DNA of 6,471 nt from Pseudomonas sp. (GTDB lineage: Bacteria > Pseudomonadota > Gammaproteobacteria > Pseudomonadales > Pseudomonadaceae): the NCBI GenBank assembly GCA_026398835.1, contig JAPLSD010000347.1, forward strand, positions 1-6,471, written 5' to 3'. Both the position numbers and the translations under genes were made by a program. The number at the start of each line of letters is the position of its first letter. Position 1 is the stretch's first letter. Below, piece after piece: positions 6,054 through 6,471 of the stretch. The notes below the pieces were generated by a model, which had not been told where the DNA came from, made no database searches, and worked only from the letters and a program-made list of their open reading frames with translations.

Positions 6054-6471
6054 ATGCGCGGCTATTTGACCTTTCCATACATTGATCGGCAAGAGGTCGA
6101 TGCGACCTCTAAAGGCCATCTGACGCTCGCTGTCTGCGATGAATACCGCGACCGGTTTAAGCTGTCAGTTACTCACACTCAGAAACAATTAAGCGCCCTT
6201 CGTTATGTCCGGCCAACTGTTCCGCCCCTGAGCAGATTTATCACCCGTCACCATCAGATGGGGCGTTTCTCTACGGCAACGTGCCATCACTGTGATCACG
6301 GTTACTCGCCTACACACTTTTACTTGCCGAACGACAGCACCAATTTAGTGCACTCATTCAGGCCTGCGCCCTTTCCTGGATCAAAATCCACGGTGAAACA
6401 ACCACTGCCCACAACTGTGGATCGCGTTCCAGAAGATCTTGCGCCCGCGACGCAGACACCTTGGCAACCAC
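6054..6471 (+). CDS. hypothetical protein, N-terminal part, open at the right edge
   Basis: The frame runs 139 codons from the ATG at 6054 to the window end without a stop, and it has a good ribosome binding site. The product begins MRGYLTFPYIDRQEVDATSK. It is soluble-looking, with no signal peptide or membrane helix, rich in His, Thr and Pro, and has a single CHHC pair (77-80) followed by DHGYSPTHFYLP. I do not recognise the family. By my hand count, GC over the first 88 codons is about 58, 47 and 55 percent at positions 1, 2 and 3. That is weakly coding-like and far less third-position-biased than the upstream gene, so it is either acquired DNA or a chance frame. It lies 169 bases downstream of the tubulin-like gene on the same strand, which would allow a functional link. 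From 6320 rightward two minus-strand frames compete with it. Confidence 0.45.
   Translation, partial: MRGYLTFPYIDRQEVDATSKGHLTLAVCDEYRDRFKLSVTHTQKQLSALRYVRPTVPPLSRFITRHHQMGRFSTATCHHCDHGYSPTHFYLPNDSTNLVHSFRPAPFPGSKSTVKQPLPTTVDRVPEDLAPATQTPWQP
6092..6110. repeat. perfect 8-bp hairpin with 3-base loop
   Basis: AGAGGTCG, loop ATG, CGACCTCT: a perfect inverted repeat inside the start of the 6054 frame (about residues 13-19). It is not followed by a T-run on either strand, so it does not look like a standard terminator. It could be an operator or an RNA hairpin that affects translation of the frame. Confidence 0.6.
6320..6471 (-). CDS. possible C-terminal end of a minus-strand gene (alternative to the 6054 frame)
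   Basis: Read leftward from the window edge, one minus frame is open for 49 codons to a TAA at 6322-6320. It ends in a protein-like sequence, GSGCFTVDFDPGKGAG followed by LNECTKLVLSFGK. A second minus frame is open from 6471 to a TGA at 6360-6358 and reads RAQDLLERDPQLWAVVV near its middle. Either could be the tail of a gene entering from the right; they exclude each other, and I recognise neither. Third-position GC does not separate any frame here (about 51-57 percent in all phases by my hand count), so this entry records an alternative only. Confidence 0.2.
   Translation of the reverse strand, partial: GCQGVCVAGARSSGTRSTVVGSGCFTVDFDPGKGAGLNECTKLVLSFGK

Noticed and set aside
5937..6119. A 60-codon minus-strand frame downstream of the tubulin-like gene
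   Set aside because: No ribosome binding site or recognisable sequence; it runs through the strong hairpin at 6092 and into the start of the better supported plus frame.
6291..6300. TGTGATCACG, containing the palindrome GTGATCAC, resembling half of a CRP/Vfr site
   Set aside because: The TGTGA and TCACA halves are not at the spacing needed, and the site lies inside an open frame with no promoter nearby.
1..6471. CRISPR arrays, tRNA or rRNA genes, insertion sequences
   Set aside because: No regularly spaced repeats, no tRNA- or rRNA-like sequence and no transposase or terminal inverted repeats were seen on either strand.

Overview
The window looks like chromosome of a fluorescent-group Pseudomonas or a close relative. 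The basis is the GC-rich third codon positions in the three complete genes, the typical Pseudomonas MHYT-GGDEF-EAL protein, and the overall gene style. This is inference from composition and protein families; no marker gene is present.

Layout: (1) 1-131, minus strand: the N-terminal 43 codons of a major facilitator transporter, cut by the window edge. (2) 132-426: a divergent intergenic region with a consensus -10 hexamer facing right. (3) 427-2718, plus: a seven-helix MHYT sensor fused to GGDEF and EAL domains, a probable c-di-GMP turnover enzyme. (4) 2609-3505, minus: a beta-hydroxyacid dehydrogenase (3-hydroxyisobutyrate/tartronate-semialdehyde reductase family). It converges on gene 3 and overlaps it tail to tail by 110 bp. 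(5) 3506-3703: a second divergent intergenic region with three phased GATTC repeats. (6) 3704-5884, plus: a 726-residue protein that I read as a divergent FtsZ/tubulin-superfamily GTPase, with the tubulin signature, a T3-like loop, a T6-like ND motif, a T7-like acidic loop and a recognisable C-terminal domain. (7) 5885-6471: a weakly coding, compositionally different stretch. It holds a plus-strand reading frame from 6054 that stays open to the window edge, a strong small hairpin, and two competing minus-strand frames.

The first genes are probably independent units: transport, second-messenger signalling and small-molecule redox. Nothing ties them to one pathway. The item most worth pursuing is the large tubulin-like protein. 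It is much longer than FtsZ, TubZ or PhuZ, sits in no visible plasmid-partition or phage context, and is followed on the same strand by an unrecognised gene that may be its partner.
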